64,000 bases of DNA from Bacillota bacterium (GTDB taxonomy: Bacteria; Bacillota; Clostridia; Lachnospirales; Lachnospiraceae): NCBI GenBank assembly GCA_023392615.1, contig JAEVYT010000017.1, forward strand, positions 62,001 to 126,000. Reading direction: 5' to 3'. Of the stretch, positions 42,713-51,905 are shown piece after piece (position 1 is the first letter of the stretch; each line of letters begins with the position of its first letter). The notes under the pieces were generated by a model. That model saw only the letters and a list, made by a program, of their open reading frames with translations, was not told the origin of the DNA and ran no database searches. Position numbers and translations under genes: made by a program.

Positions 42713-43207
42713 GTGATCAATTTTGAAGGGATCTATCAGGTATATTTTCAAGATGTATATCTCTACATCAAGAGTTTATCTGGGGATGAGCAGATCGCTG
42801 AGGACATTACATCCGAAACCTTTCTTAAAGCGATGAAATCCCTTGACCAATTTAAAGGAAACTGTGAGATAAGGGTATGGCTATGTCAGATAGCGAAAAA
42901 TTGTTACTTCTCCTATCTTCGCAAGAATAAGAAGCTTGTGAATATGGAGGAGATAAAGGAGCAATCGGAGATTTTTGATATAGAACAAAAAATTGCGTCC
43001 AAGGAAGAATCGATGTTGATCCATGGGATAATACATAAGCTTGAGGAGCCATACAAGGAAGTATTCTCATTGAGAATATTCGGAGAATTGAGTTTTAAAC
43101 AAATTGGTCACTTGTTTGGGAAAAGTGAAAATTGGGCCTGTGTCACCTATCACCGAGCGAAAGCGAAAATAAGAAGAGAAATGGAGGGTTATGATGCAAG
43201 AAATTGA
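42713..43207 (+). CDS. ECF-family RNA polymerase sigma factor
   Basis: GTG 42713 is selected for its AGAGGAGGTG site; the longer frame has no such signal. The 164-residue protein has sigma region 2 (FEGIYQVYFQDVYLYIKSLSGD, AEDITSETFLKAM) and region 4 (EPYKEVFSLRIFGELSFKQIG, GKSENWACVTYHRAKAKIR). The last 14 bases overlap the anti-sigma gene. It probably recognises its own promoter and responds to envelope stress through that partner. Confidence 0.92.
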   Translation: MINFEGIYQVYFQDVYLYIKSLSGDEQIAEDITSETFLKAMKSLDQFKGNCEIRVWLCQIAKNCYFSYLRKNKKLVNMEEIKEQSEIFDIEQKIASKEESMLIHGIIHKLEEPYKEVFSLRIFGELSFKQIGHLFGKSENWACVTYHRAKAKIRREMEGYDARN

Positions 43208-44135
43208 TTGTAATGTGGTGAAGGATTTACTTCCGTTATATACAGAAGGGTTGGCCAGTGAGTCTTCCAAAAAAATAGTGGAAGAGCATATTGAAGGATG
43301 TACTGCCTGTAAAATGGAACTCGAAAATGAGGAAGAAGTAATAAAAATCCCACGACTAGAATTATTCAAAAGTATGAAGAAAAAACTGAATTTAAAGATG
43401 ATTATTTCTTCAGCCGCAACGGTTCTGGTTATTGTATATCTAGCGATGATTTCTTTCGTATATATGAATAGTCCGATTGAATTATCGCAAAAGGATGCGA
43501 TCAAGAGTGTTGAAACACAGAAGGATGGGAAGCTGATAGTTTATTTTAAGAACAGGGTGGCGGATTATGTACTATCTGGTGATGGTGCGAATAGTGATAA
43601 CAATCATATAGAGAATGAGGTGTTTTATGTAAGGGCTTATACGACCCTATGGAATATAATATCAAGTGCGCTTGGTGGAGAATCTGATCATAGAATAAGC
43701 GGACTTACCGGTTCGGTTTATTATATAACTTATGCAAAAGCGGACAAAAACGGAATGCCGAACTATAGCCTGATATATGGAACCGATCAATCATGGATAA
43801 CGAAATATGAACGCGCTGCAGAATTTGAAATGGAGCCTCATCATACACCATTGAACTATATGTATCTGAATGCAATCCTTGCATTTGTATTACTCATCCT
43901 CCACCGTATTGTACGAAAACAGGATGAAAATCGTGTGATACTAAAACTAGGGTTAATTCCTCTTTCCTATGCGGTTAGTACCGTGGGAATATTGATTTTT
44001 GTTACACATACGGATTTCACTCCAGCTAAGATAACATGGGTATTTTCAGAAACTTTACTACTAACTTTTTTAATCTACGGTCTATTATACCTTGCCCTGT
44101 TTGTACGCAGAAAAAAGAAAGAGGTAAGCGCATAG
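43194..44135 (+). CDS. Zinc-finger anti-sigma factor, membrane-bound
   Basis: ATG 43194 is better spaced from GGAGG than ATG 43191. The 313-residue protein starts with an anti-sigma zinc-binding domain (MQEIDCNVVKDLLPLYTEG, HIEGCTACK). A membrane helix follows at about 65-85, then an outer domain to about 215, then three more helices (about 222-240, 252-272, 282-303) and a basic tail. The three C-terminal helices are more than the single-span design of RsiW, so signal input may differ from simple regulated proteolysis. Confidence 0.85.
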   Translation: MQEIDCNVVKDLLPLYTEGLASESSKKIVEEHIEGCTACKMELENEEEVIKIPRLELFKSMKKKLNLKMIISSAATVLVIVYLAMISFVYMNSPIELSQKDAIKSVETQKDGKLIVYFKNRVADYVLSGDGANSDNNHIENEVFYVRAYTTLWNIISSALGGESDHRISGLTGSVYYITYAKADKNGMPNYSLIYGTDQSWITKYERAAEFEMEPHHTPLNYMYLNAILAFVLLILHRIVRKQDENRVILKLGLIPLSYAVSTVGILIFVTHTDFTPAKITWVFSETLLLTFLIYGLLYLALFVRRKKKEVSA

Positions 44136-44223
44136 ATTTTTATCTATCCACGTCGTAGATTGATATTAAGAGTATGTGCATTAACATATTAAATATGTCT
44201 AGTACCAAAATCATTGATTAAAA

Positions 44224-44276
44224 AACAATGTTATATCTTCATAATGCATTTATTGGGGATGTTAATATAACATTAT
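44224..44276 (+). repeat. Partial degenerate copy of the long-hairpin element
   Basis: Bases 44224-44259 match the left part of element B (44395-44430) at about 27 of 36 positions, including AACAATGTTATAT and CATAATGCA. The flanks (AATGTTATAT with ATATAACATT) still form a short hairpin. It looks like a truncated or internally deleted relative next to the full element. Confidence 0.55.
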
Positions 44277-44310
44277 GTATCATTAGTGTTATTACAACAT
44301 AGTATAAAGC

Positions 44311-44614
44311 GGAAAAGCGAGGGTATTATCAATCCATAAAGAGACCTGTTATCGTTGTCAGCGTTAAACGGATGTTGCAAAATAATTCATAAGGAACAAT
44401 GTTATATTGCCATAATGCACTGTTTGGAAGACATAATACCTGTTATGTATTTTCGAAGGCGTACATTTATGTACGACTGTGAAGTACAAAACAGGTATTA
44501 TGTCTTTCAACCTGTGTGTGAGGCAAATAACATTGTTCTGTAATAGAATTATTTGTTCTGCAACATCTCCATACAACCCGGGTCTCTGATGGATGATAAT
44601 ACCCTCGCCTTTCC
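44311..44614 (+). repeat. Long-hairpin element B (family with 2578-2770)
   Basis: A 304-base imperfect hairpin fills the gap before the convergent ftsH. The outer arms 44311-44346/44580-44614 pair almost completely. Inner helices include ATGTTGCA/TGCAACAT, AAATAATTC/GAATTATTT, GAACAATGTTAT/ATAACATTGTTC and a perfect 16-bp AGACATAATACCTGTT stem. The tip is GTACAT/ATGTAC. The core CATAATGCACT, GAAGGCG, CGAC and TGTGTGAGG matches element A in order, while the arms are unrelated in sequence yet paired. It ends 22 bases from the ftsH stop. Confidence 0.78.
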
Positions 44615-44635
44615 TAATAACCTAAATCTTCTAAA

Positions 44636-46390
44636 TTATGCACTTAGCCTCTCAATATCACTTCCGTTGATGGACTCTCTTTCCAGTAACTCTTGCGTAA
44701 TCTTTTCAAGAAGTCCCAGGTTCTCCTGCATAAGTGATTTAATTTCTTCGTAAGATTGGTTCATTAAGGTTCGACACTTCTCGAGTAATTTGGTATCATG
44801 ACTGTCATCAATCGCTTCGATACTGAATAATCCCATCTCAGAATCCATGCCGTACTTATCCAGATAATCAACAATCATTTTAGATGCTTTTTGAATATCA
44901 TTACTTGCACCGGTTGTGATTTCATCCGCACCAAATATTAATTCCTCCGCCACACGACCGGCTAGTAATACCTGAATACTTGCTTTTAACTGACGTTGTG
45001 ATTGGAACATAGTATCTTTCGGAATACTCAAATTAAAGCCACCGGCACCCCTTACACTTGGAATAATGGTTACCTTAGAGATATAATGCTCCGGGAGTAA
45101 TAAAGTGGTTGCAAGTGCATGACCTGCCTCATGATATGCTGTAATTTTTCGTTCCTGATCCGTGATATAACTTCGATCACTCTTTGGAGCACCCGCAATT
45201 ACTGTATAGAAGGCTTTCTCAATATGTTCGTTTCGAATCATGGTATCCATATCATTTGCAGCCAGAATCGCAGCTTCATTCATAAGGTTTTCTAACATCG
45301 CGCCGCTAAAGCCGACCGTTGATTTGGAGAGATCCTCTAAGCCTACATCATCACAGAGAGGCTTTTTCTTAGCATAAAGATTAAGAATATGCTTTCGTGC
45401 ATTCACATCCGGTAAACCAATTTCGATATGACGGTCAAAACGACCCGGACGAAGGAGTGCTTCATCCAAGGTATCTAATCGATTTGTTGCCCCGATCACA
45501 ATAATTCCTTGATTATCATGGAAGCCTGACATTTCCGTTAAGAGAGCGTTCAATGTCTGATCACGTTCGTCGTTTGAAGCAGAAGCATTACGTGCTCTCT
45601 TTTTACCGATTGCATCTATTTCATCAATAAAGATAACTGCTTTTTCACTTTTCTTTGCTTTATTAAACAGGTTACGGATTCTACTTGCACCCACACCTAC
45701 ATACATCTGAACAAAGTCGGAACCGCTCATCGCATAGAACGGAACTCCTGCTTCGCCGGCGATTGCTTTTGCCATTAAAGTTTTTCCTGTTCCGGGAGGA
45801 CCATATAGTAAAACTCCTTTAGGCATGCGTGCACCAACCGTAGTGTACTTTTCAGGATCCTTGATGAACGTAATGATATCGCCTACCATGGATTTTGCTT
45901 CCACATTACCGGCTACCTGGGATAATGTGATAACCGAAGTATCATTATCCTTGCTTGTCTTTTTACCTGTTAGTGCTGACTTCAAATTCTTTTTATTTGC
46001 ATTTTTTATTAAATTACCGGCGTTTCCTCCACTACGAGCAAAAGTGATAACTCCAAAGGCAATCCCACCAATTAAGAGTACTTTTAATAAAGTCATCGCA
46101 ACACTTTCTTTGCCATAATTGACGTTTACATTGTGTAATAAGAGATATTCAGTGAAATTTTCTGTTTTAGGATTCGGAACAACATAATTTAATTTATCAT
46201 TTTTTAATTTTACAGTGATATCATTGCTTCCTTCTACAAATGTGACTGTTTCAACCTTATTCTGATCTACTGCTGCTAAAAATGAGGGGTAGGACAGATC
46301 GGTTTCTACTTTATTCAAAAAATGATTTCCTATCAGCGCAACACCGGTTAAGGAAAGGCATAACAGAACAATCAATATAATTCGCTTCAT
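44636..46390 (-). CDS. ftsH: ATP-dependent zinc metalloprotease FtsH
   Basis: The 584-residue membrane protease degrades unstable and misfolded proteins. There are helices at about 4-22 and 105-122, the AAA module with Walker A GPPGTGKT near 195, Walker B VIFIDEIDAIG and the second-region-of-homology arginines in LLRPGRFDRHI. The protease domain has the zinc motif HEAGH and the third ligand in EITTGASNDIQKA. It is slightly shorter than typical FtsH (610-650) because it lacks a long C-terminal tail. GGAGG precedes the ATG. A second housekeeping ftsH may exist elsewhere. Confidence 0.95.
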   Translation of the reverse strand: MKRIILIVLLCLSLTGVALIGNHFLNKVETDLSYPSFLAAVDQNKVETVTFVEGSNDITVKLKNDKLNYVVPNPKTENFTEYLLLHNVNVNYGKESVAMTLLKVLLIGGIAFGVITFARSGGNAGNLIKNANKKNLKSALTGKKTSKDNDTSVITLSQVAGNVEAKSMVGDIITFIKDPEKYTTVGARMPKGVLLYGPPGTGKTLMAKAIAGEAGVPFYAMSGSDFVQMYVGVGASRIRNLFNKAKKSEKAVIFIDEIDAIGKKRARNASASNDERDQTLNALLTEMSGFHDNQGIIVIGATNRLDTLDEALLRPGRFDRHIEIGLPDVNARKHILNLYAKKKPLCDDVGLEDLSKSTVGFSGAMLENLMNEAAILAANDMDTMIRNEHIEKAFYTVIAGAPKSDRSYITDQERKITAYHEAGHALATTLLLPEHYISKVTIIPSVRGAGGFNLSIPKDTMFQSQRQLKASIQVLLAGRVAEELIFGADEITTGASNDIQKASKMIVDYLDKYGMDSEMGLFSIEAIDDSHDTKLLEKCRTLMNQSYEEIKSLMQENLGLLEKITQELLERESINGSDIERLSA

Positions 46391-46603
46391 GAATTAACCT
46401 CCAGACAAAAGTAAATGATTTACAAATGCTACTTGATCATTGTAACAGCACTTAGGAAAGATATCTAGAATGAAATACTGGAAACAATGTGTTTGGTTAG
46501 TGAAACTGTAATAATCTGTAAGGAATACGGTAAAATTATTAGTATTTAGGGCATGGGGGTATCGACTTAGCCAGTTGGTATAATCGAACTGAAAATGATT
46601 ATC

Positions 46604-46622
46604 GATATTATCTGATAATATC
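46604..46622. promoter_or_regulatory. Perfect 19-bp palindrome between ftsH and the SulP gene
   Basis: GATATTATC, one central T, then GATAATATC: a perfect 9-1-9 inverted repeat in the divergent intergenic region 46391-46751. An overlapping GAAAATGATT-ATCGATATT (46591-46609) resembles a Fur box at about 14 of 19 positions. A weak promoter for the SulP gene (TTGACA 46710-46715) lies downstream. Otherwise this 361-base gap holds nothing I recognise. Confidence 0.45.
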
Positions 46623-46751
46623 ATTCATAATGGTAAAAATTTCGACTAAATTCAGAATTGTGCTTGAAATTGCCATTCAATTGGTCTATGATGAATTTTG
46701 GCTTTTCGTTTGACACGGGACGACATAACTTATTAGAAATGGGGCATTGGA

Positions 46752-48431
46752 ATGGAAAGATTGAAACCGAAGCTATTCTCGGTTATGAAAATATATACGA
46801 GGGAGCAATGTATAAAGGATATAGTTGCAGGAATTATTGTAGCAATTATTGCGTTACCACTATCAATTGCATTGGCACTCGCATCAGGAGTAACACCGGA
46901 AAAAGGACTGTATACCGCCATCGTAGCGGGATTTGTTATTTCTTTTCTAGGGGGAAGTCGTGTTCAGATTGCAGGACCAACCGCAGCATTTGTTACGATC
47001 ATAGCTGGAATTGTGGCGAGAAGAGGAATGGAAGGATTAGCTGTCGCAACAATCTTAGCTGGTATGATACTAATTATTATGGGACTTTTAAAGTTCGGAA
47101 GACTGCTTCGATTTATACCGTATACGATTACTACGGGTTTCACATTAGGGATTGCGGTAACGATATTGATAGGTCAAATTAAGGATTTTTTAGGCATTAC
47201 CATTCATACAAAACCGGTTGAAACATTAGAGAAAATTATGGCATGTGTTCGTAATATCAATAGTACGAATATGGAAGCGTTGCTTATAGGTGTAGTTTCA
47301 ATCTTAATTTTGATCTTTTGGCCTAAATTTAACAGCAAAATTCCAGCTTCATTAATAGCGGTTGTAATTGCTGCTGCTTTAGTGAAAGGATTCGGGTTGC
47401 ATGTGAATACGATTGGGAGTTTATACGAGATATCTTCACGAGCTCCGTCCTTACATATCCCGTCTATGAATTTCCACACGATTCGGGATGTATTACCGGA
47501 TGCAGTCACGATTGCGATACTCGCAGGAGTGGAATCTTTGTTATCCTGCGTAGTGGCAGATGGTATGATCGGAAGTAAGCATCGATCAAATATGGAGTTG
47601 ATTGCTCAAGGAGCGGGGAATATCTTCTCAAGCTTATTTGGTGGCATACCTGCAACAGGAGCGATTGCTCGAACGGCTGCAAATGTGAAAAATGGAGGGC
47701 GTACTCCTGTGGCTGGGATTGTACATTCGGTGACATTACTATTAATACTTGTGATTCTTATGCCTTATGCAGCTCTGATACCTATGCCTACGATAGCAGC
47801 AATTTTATTTATGGTAGCTTACAATATGAGTGAGTGGAGGGAATTTGTTCATCTTCTTAAGATATCTCCAAAGAGCGATATTATGGTGTTAGTAGCAACT
47901 TTTGCGCTTACAGTAATTTTTGACTTGGTCGTTGCGATTGAGGTAGGAATATTAATGGCCGCCGTTTTATTTATGAAGAGAATGGCAGACGTAGCTGAAG
48001 TTCAGAGTTGGAAGTATCTCGAAGAGGATGATACCGATGATGATATGCTAGATGAGGATGCGAATGAAAATATACGATTGAAGAAGGTTCCGAAACATAC
48101 TCTTGTTTATGAGATTAATGGACCGATGTTTTTTGGAGCAGCAGATAAATTCATGAATATATCACTGGATAATGATGTTAAAGTAGTAATTCTTCGTATG
48201 AGAAATGTTCCTGCAATGGACGTAAATGCACTTCATTCCTTAAGTAATGTATTGAAGGCTTGCAAGAAGAAACATATCACTTTGGTCATGTCTCATATTC
48301 AAGACCAACCCATTCATATGATGCAAAAAGCAGGGTTTGACCAAAGGGTTGGTTTGGAGAATATCTGTGCTAATATTGACATGGCATTAGAACGAGCGGA
48401 GATGGTTATTAATAAACAAAAAGTTGTCTGA
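46752..48431 (+). CDS. SulP-family (SLC26) anion transporter with STAS domain
   Basis: The 559-residue transporter starts with DIVAGIIVAIIALPLSIALALASGV and has IAGPTAAFVTIIAG and about 10-14 helices to residue 420. A charged linker (EEDDTDDDMLDEDANENIRL) follows, then a STAS domain (VYEINGPMFFGAADKF, MRNVPAMDVNALHSL). SulP proteins carry sulfate, bicarbonate or dicarboxylates; substrate cannot be told by eye. The acidic linker is unusually rich in Asp and Glu. Confidence 0.92.
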   Translation: MERLKPKLFSVMKIYTREQCIKDIVAGIIVAIIALPLSIALALASGVTPEKGLYTAIVAGFVISFLGGSRVQIAGPTAAFVTIIAGIVARRGMEGLAVATILAGMILIIMGLLKFGRLLRFIPYTITTGFTLGIAVTILIGQIKDFLGITIHTKPVETLEKIMACVRNINSTNMEALLIGVVSILILIFWPKFNSKIPASLIAVVIAAALVKGFGLHVNTIGSLYEISSRAPSLHIPSMNFHTIRDVLPDAVTIAILAGVESLLSCVVADGMIGSKHRSNMELIAQGAGNIFSSLFGGIPATGAIARTAANVKNGGRTPVAGIVHSVTLLLILVILMPYAALIPMPTIAAILFMVAYNMSEWREFVHLLKISPKSDIMVLVATFALTVIFDLVVAIEVGILMAAVLFMKRMADVAEVQSWKYLEEDDTDDDMLDEDANENIRLKKVPKHTLVYEINGPMFFGAADKFMNISLDNDVKVVILRMRNVPAMDVNALHSLSNVLKACKKKHITLVMSHIQDQPIHMMQKAGFDQRVGLENICANIDMALERAEMVINKQKVV

Positions 48432-48457
48432 GTTTGATATTATTAATCGGTAAAAGA

Positions 48458-48500
48458 AAGAACCTAGAGATTTTTTCTTAAAAGTCTTTAGGCTCTTTCT
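48458..48500. terminator. Bidirectional terminator between convergent genes
   Basis: AAAGAACCTAGAGA pairs with TCTTTAGGCTCTTT, with T-rich sequence in and after the loop on both strands. Confidence 0.65.
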
Positions 48501-48513
48501 GGTTTATAGAATA

Positions 48514-49965
48514 TTAAAATTCAATAGGTTCAAAGCGTAAACGTAGTTCAGGCATTTTCTTGATTTCGGTATAGTGATTTTGTTGCCAATCTGCTCCTTG
48601 GGAAGGATCATTTTCGCCGGAAGCAGGTGGTGCAAATATTTGAAGATTAATATCACAAGCACCCTCTAGTGGATTCTCAAAGAAAGCCGACATCAAATCA
48701 ATGAATTTAATGCCAGGGGCTTTATAAAACCAATGGCCATTTAACTCCAGCATTAGATTTAAATCTTGTATATCTTGATCAAATATCAATTCAGCAAAGA
48801 TTGGATTACTGTCAAAGTGAATCGGAATAGATAATCCTGTGGAGTCCTCAGATCCTCCCCATCTCAGTGTAACAGGAAATGATACTTCATCAGAAGTCTC
48901 AAAGCTTGGGCTGAAATATTCTTCATGAATAATCTCTTTATATTCCTTTAAGATAGGTTGCTCAATTCCTACTTCTTTATTGTTCGGATCTGTGATTTCC
49001 AGTCCTAATCTGCCATCATCACGGAATTGGTAGAAAGTAAAGCCGGAGAACCAGGTTGCAGACTCGTTTTTGATCATATCACAGAATTCACGTATCATTT
49101 TTGCTTGGTCATAAGGACCAGTTACATCCCCATCCGCATTGCACTCAGACATCACCATAGGCTTTACTGCTCCATCACATAAGTAGGAGAAGCGTTCAAA
49201 GCTGCGCTTCGTCAATTCGAAGGTTTTGCTTACTTTGTCACGTTTGTGAGTGGTGCCTCCTCGTTCTGCCACATCATAAGGCCATCCCCAATGAAGGGAC
49301 ATATATTTGTCAACAGACCAGATATCGGTAGCACGAACCGCCTCCGTAAACTCCTCTTCCTTTTCCATCTTCTCTTTAGCGAGATCTTCTATACCACCAA
49401 TACAGAGAATGGTAAGTACATTTGGAGCATATTCTTTCACGATTTTATGAAAACGTACGTAAAAATCAGCAACCTCTTGATAAGAACAACGCTTATTGAA
49501 GGAAAACCAAGTACCTGTAGCTTCGTGATTGATACGAAGAAACATTCGGCCAAAGGTTGTTAAATCCTTGGCTATTGCAATCAGATGGTCGTCAGATACA
49601 TGAGGATCTATGGTCAAAGTCAGAAGAACATCTTGTCCGTGTTTTCTTACATCACGCATAAAATTGAAAGGTTCTTGTGTAAGATCGCCGTTTAATCCTC
49701 CTTTGTAGGTGAAATAATCATCATAAGGATAGTCCCAAGCAAAGGCTACATCATCACTGGCATGAGCGATGCTAGCACGTACCGGCCAACCTTCGTCTAA
49801 CGGATAATAACAATACATTAAGTTAATGGCTCTATGTGGCCTTCCAAGTTTGTGGAGAATGTAATCTTGATTAACATAGCTGCCTCGCTCGCTACCGACA
49901 CTTAAATCTACGCTGCATTTTGCCGGTCCCATATGTAGTGAGTAGGCTTTTAAATCTTTATTCAT
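48514..49965 (-). CDS. Putative clan-A glycoside hydrolase (GH26-like)
   Basis: The 483-residue protein has no signal peptide. The first 330 residues look like a TIM barrel. LLTLTIDPHVSDDH precedes RINHEATGTWFSF near 142, whose Glu is in the position of a GH26 acid/base (R..HE..G.W). PMVMSECNADGDVTG near 265 has a Glu that could be the nucleophile. A C-terminal beta-rich segment (about 350-483) may be carbohydrate-binding. Mannanase-like activity is a guess from motifs only. AAGGAGG precedes the ATG. Confidence 0.6.
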   Translation of the reverse strand: MNKDLKAYSLHMGPAKCSVDLSVGSERGSYVNQDYILHKLGRPHRAINLMYCYYPLDEGWPVRASIAHASDDVAFAWDYPYDDYFTYKGGLNGDLTQEPFNFMRDVRKHGQDVLLTLTIDPHVSDDHLIAIAKDLTTFGRMFLRINHEATGTWFSFNKRCSYQEVADFYVRFHKIVKEYAPNVLTILCIGGIEDLAKEKMEKEEEFTEAVRATDIWSVDKYMSLHWGWPYDVAERGGTTHKRDKVSKTFELTKRSFERFSYLCDGAVKPMVMSECNADGDVTGPYDQAKMIREFCDMIKNESATWFSGFTFYQFRDDGRLGLEITDPNNKEVGIEQPILKEYKEIIHEEYFSPSFETSDEVSFPVTLRWGGSEDSTGLSIPIHFDSNPIFAELIFDQDIQDLNLMLELNGHWFYKAPGIKFIDLMSAFFENPLEGACDINLQIFAPPASGENDPSQGADWQQNHYTEIKKMPELRLRFEPIEF

Positions 49966-50111
49966 TTGTAACCTCCTTATATCGCTTGAAAATTTTAATT
50001 TATTTCATTATAGAACAGTCATAGACTGAGTATAACATAGGTAATCTTAAGCTTTCAATGTAGTATGTTAGTGAAAAAATCTATAGAATTTGTACTAAAT
50101 TGTAAAATAAA

Positions 50112-50140
50112 TTGACATCAATAAAACTTATAGTTAATAA
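50112..50140 (+). promoter_or_regulatory. Promoter of the RACE-like gene
   Basis: Perfect TTGACA (50112-50117), 17-bp spacer, TAATAA (50135-50140). Confidence 0.5.
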
Positions 50141-50186
50141 TGAAAGTTAATAACATTAAAACTCTGGAGAAATGAGGTACACAACG

Positions 50187-51872
50187 ATGGAGAGGATAGA
50201 AAAACCGGATTTAGGGAAGAAAGAAAGCGATACAGTGTCTGTTACTATACAAACAGCAGAAAGAACAATTAAAATAGATTATAACAAACAGGATTCACTG
50301 CACGAAGCAATGGCAAAGCAGGGAATACGAATGAATGCAGCGTGTGGAGGAAGAGGAACGTGTGGGAAATGTAGAATAAAGCTTCTTAATGGTAGTCTTG
50401 AGTGTACTTTATCCGATCAAAAACTTTTTACGGGTGAGGAATTGAAGGAAGGGTATCGACTGGCTTGTAAAGCACATCCGTCAACGGATATTAGTATACG
50501 CATTTTAGAGGGTGAGGAGAACGAGTTTGAAGTGGTTGCAGATCTTTATCATAAGCCAAGTGAAAGCGTAGCGGATGAGTCGGAGAGAAGGAGTATGGAT
50601 AAAAGCAATATCCATGGGAGCAATAAAGCCCACCGCAATAGTAACATTAACACTAGTAGTTTTGGAATAGCTGTTGATTTAGGAACAACAACACTTGCTA
50701 TGACCTTAATCGAATTAGAAAGCGGTACGATTATCGAAACTTTTACCTCTTTGAATCACCAGAGAGCCTACGGCTCTGATGTGATAACAAGGATTCAGTT
50801 ATCCAATCAGGGAAAACAAAAAGAGTTGCAGGATTGCATCAGAGGTGACTTGCTAGAAGGTTTTCAATCTTTAATCAGCAAGAACAACATAAAGTCGGAT
50901 TCTGTAAAGAGTATTGTGATAGCCGGAAATACCACAATGGGTCATTTGCTACTTGGGCACACCTGTAAGAATCTGGGGGTATACCCTTTTATACCAGTGA
51001 ATATTCAGGAGCAAAGACTAACTTTTTATGAGGTATTCGAATCATATGAGTTTCATGCTGAGGTTGTGATTATACCGGGTATATCCGCATTCGTAGGAGG
51101 GGATATCACAGCTGGATTATTGGTGAATGGCTATGATAGTGAAGATAAAATCAACCTATTTATTGACTTGGGAACCAACGGTGAGATGGCAATCGGGAAC
51201 CATGAAAAGATATTGGTAAGCTCTACAGCTGCAGGCCCTGCTTTTGAAGGTGGGAATATATCTTGTGGGGTTGGTAGTATAGCGGGTGCGATTACCGGTG
51301 TGGAGTTTCTTCAGGATAAAATCAAAATAAAGACAATTGGTGATAAACCACCGGTAGGAATCTGTGGAACTGGTATTATTGAATTGACCTATGAACTGCT
51401 CAAACATAATATAATTGATGATACCGGATTGTTGATACCTGAATATTTTGAGGAGGGTTTCCCTATCGCTAATGAAGATGGAGGTGCGATCAGGTATACA
51501 CAGAAGGACATTAGAGAATTTCAAATGGCGAAGGCGGCAATACGTGCCGGAATTGAGATTTTAGTACGTAGTTATAACATGAGTTATGAAGATATTGAAA
51601 CCGTATATGTTGCGGGAGGATTCGGATATAAATTAAATATGGTAAAAGCAATTTATGTAGGACTCATCCCTAAGGAGTTGAGTCATAAGATTAAAACAGT
51701 AGGAAATTCATCTCTTCAAGGAGCAATACATTATCTGAAAGATGATAAAGCCAGCTTAAAAATAAAGAATATTATCAATAAATCCACTGAAAAACATTTA
51801 TCCAATGATGATGACTTTAATGATTTATATATCTCGTGTATGGGTTTTGAAGAGGAAGAGCAAAGCATATAA
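50187..51872 (+). CDS. RACE-type corrinoid activation protein (2Fe-2S, ASKHA/DUF4445)
   Basis: ATG 50187 lies 9 bases after GAGG; ATG 50172 is only 2 bases from GGAG. Residues about 15-100 form a [2Fe-2S] ferredoxin domain (NAACGGRGTCGKCRIKL and LACKAHP). After a polar linker (about 118-150) comes an ASKHA-type ATPase (FGIAVDLGTTTLAMTL, VIAGNTTMGHLLLG, FIDLGTNGEMAIG, AGPAFEGGNISCG). Such proteins use ATP to drive re-reduction of inactivated corrinoid cofactor in methyltransferases. No methyltransferase or corrinoid protein is nearby. Confidence 0.88.
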   Translation: MERIEKPDLGKKESDTVSVTIQTAERTIKIDYNKQDSLHEAMAKQGIRMNAACGGRGTCGKCRIKLLNGSLECTLSDQKLFTGEELKEGYRLACKAHPSTDISIRILEGEENEFEVVADLYHKPSESVADESERRSMDKSNIHGSNKAHRNSNINTSSFGIAVDLGTTTLAMTLIELESGTIIETFTSLNHQRAYGSDVITRIQLSNQGKQKELQDCIRGDLLEGFQSLISKNNIKSDSVKSIVIAGNTTMGHLLLGHTCKNLGVYPFIPVNIQEQRLTFYEVFESYEFHAEVVIIPGISAFVGGDITAGLLVNGYDSEDKINLFIDLGTNGEMAIGNHEKILVSSTAAGPAFEGGNISCGVGSIAGAITGVEFLQDKIKIKTIGDKPPVGICGTGIIELTYELLKHNIIDDTGLLIPEYFEEGFPIANEDGGAIRYTQKDIREFQMAKAAIRAGIEILVRSYNMSYEDIETVYVAGGFGYKLNMVKAIYVGLIPKELSHKIKTVGNSSLQGAIHYLKDDKASLKIKNIINKSTEKHLSNDDDFNDLYISCMGFEEEEQSI

Positions 51873-51905
51873 TAGATTAATACCTTATTGTTAGTAGGTT
51901 ATAAG

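Noticed and set aside
44355..44576. Open frames on both strands in element B
   Set aside because: Mirror-image frames are expected from a near-perfect palindrome; no protein features.
46658..47182. 174-codon frame overlapping the start of the SulP gene
   Set aside because: Cys/Arg-rich low-complexity translation in the wrong frame; the SulP frame has clear helices and motifs.
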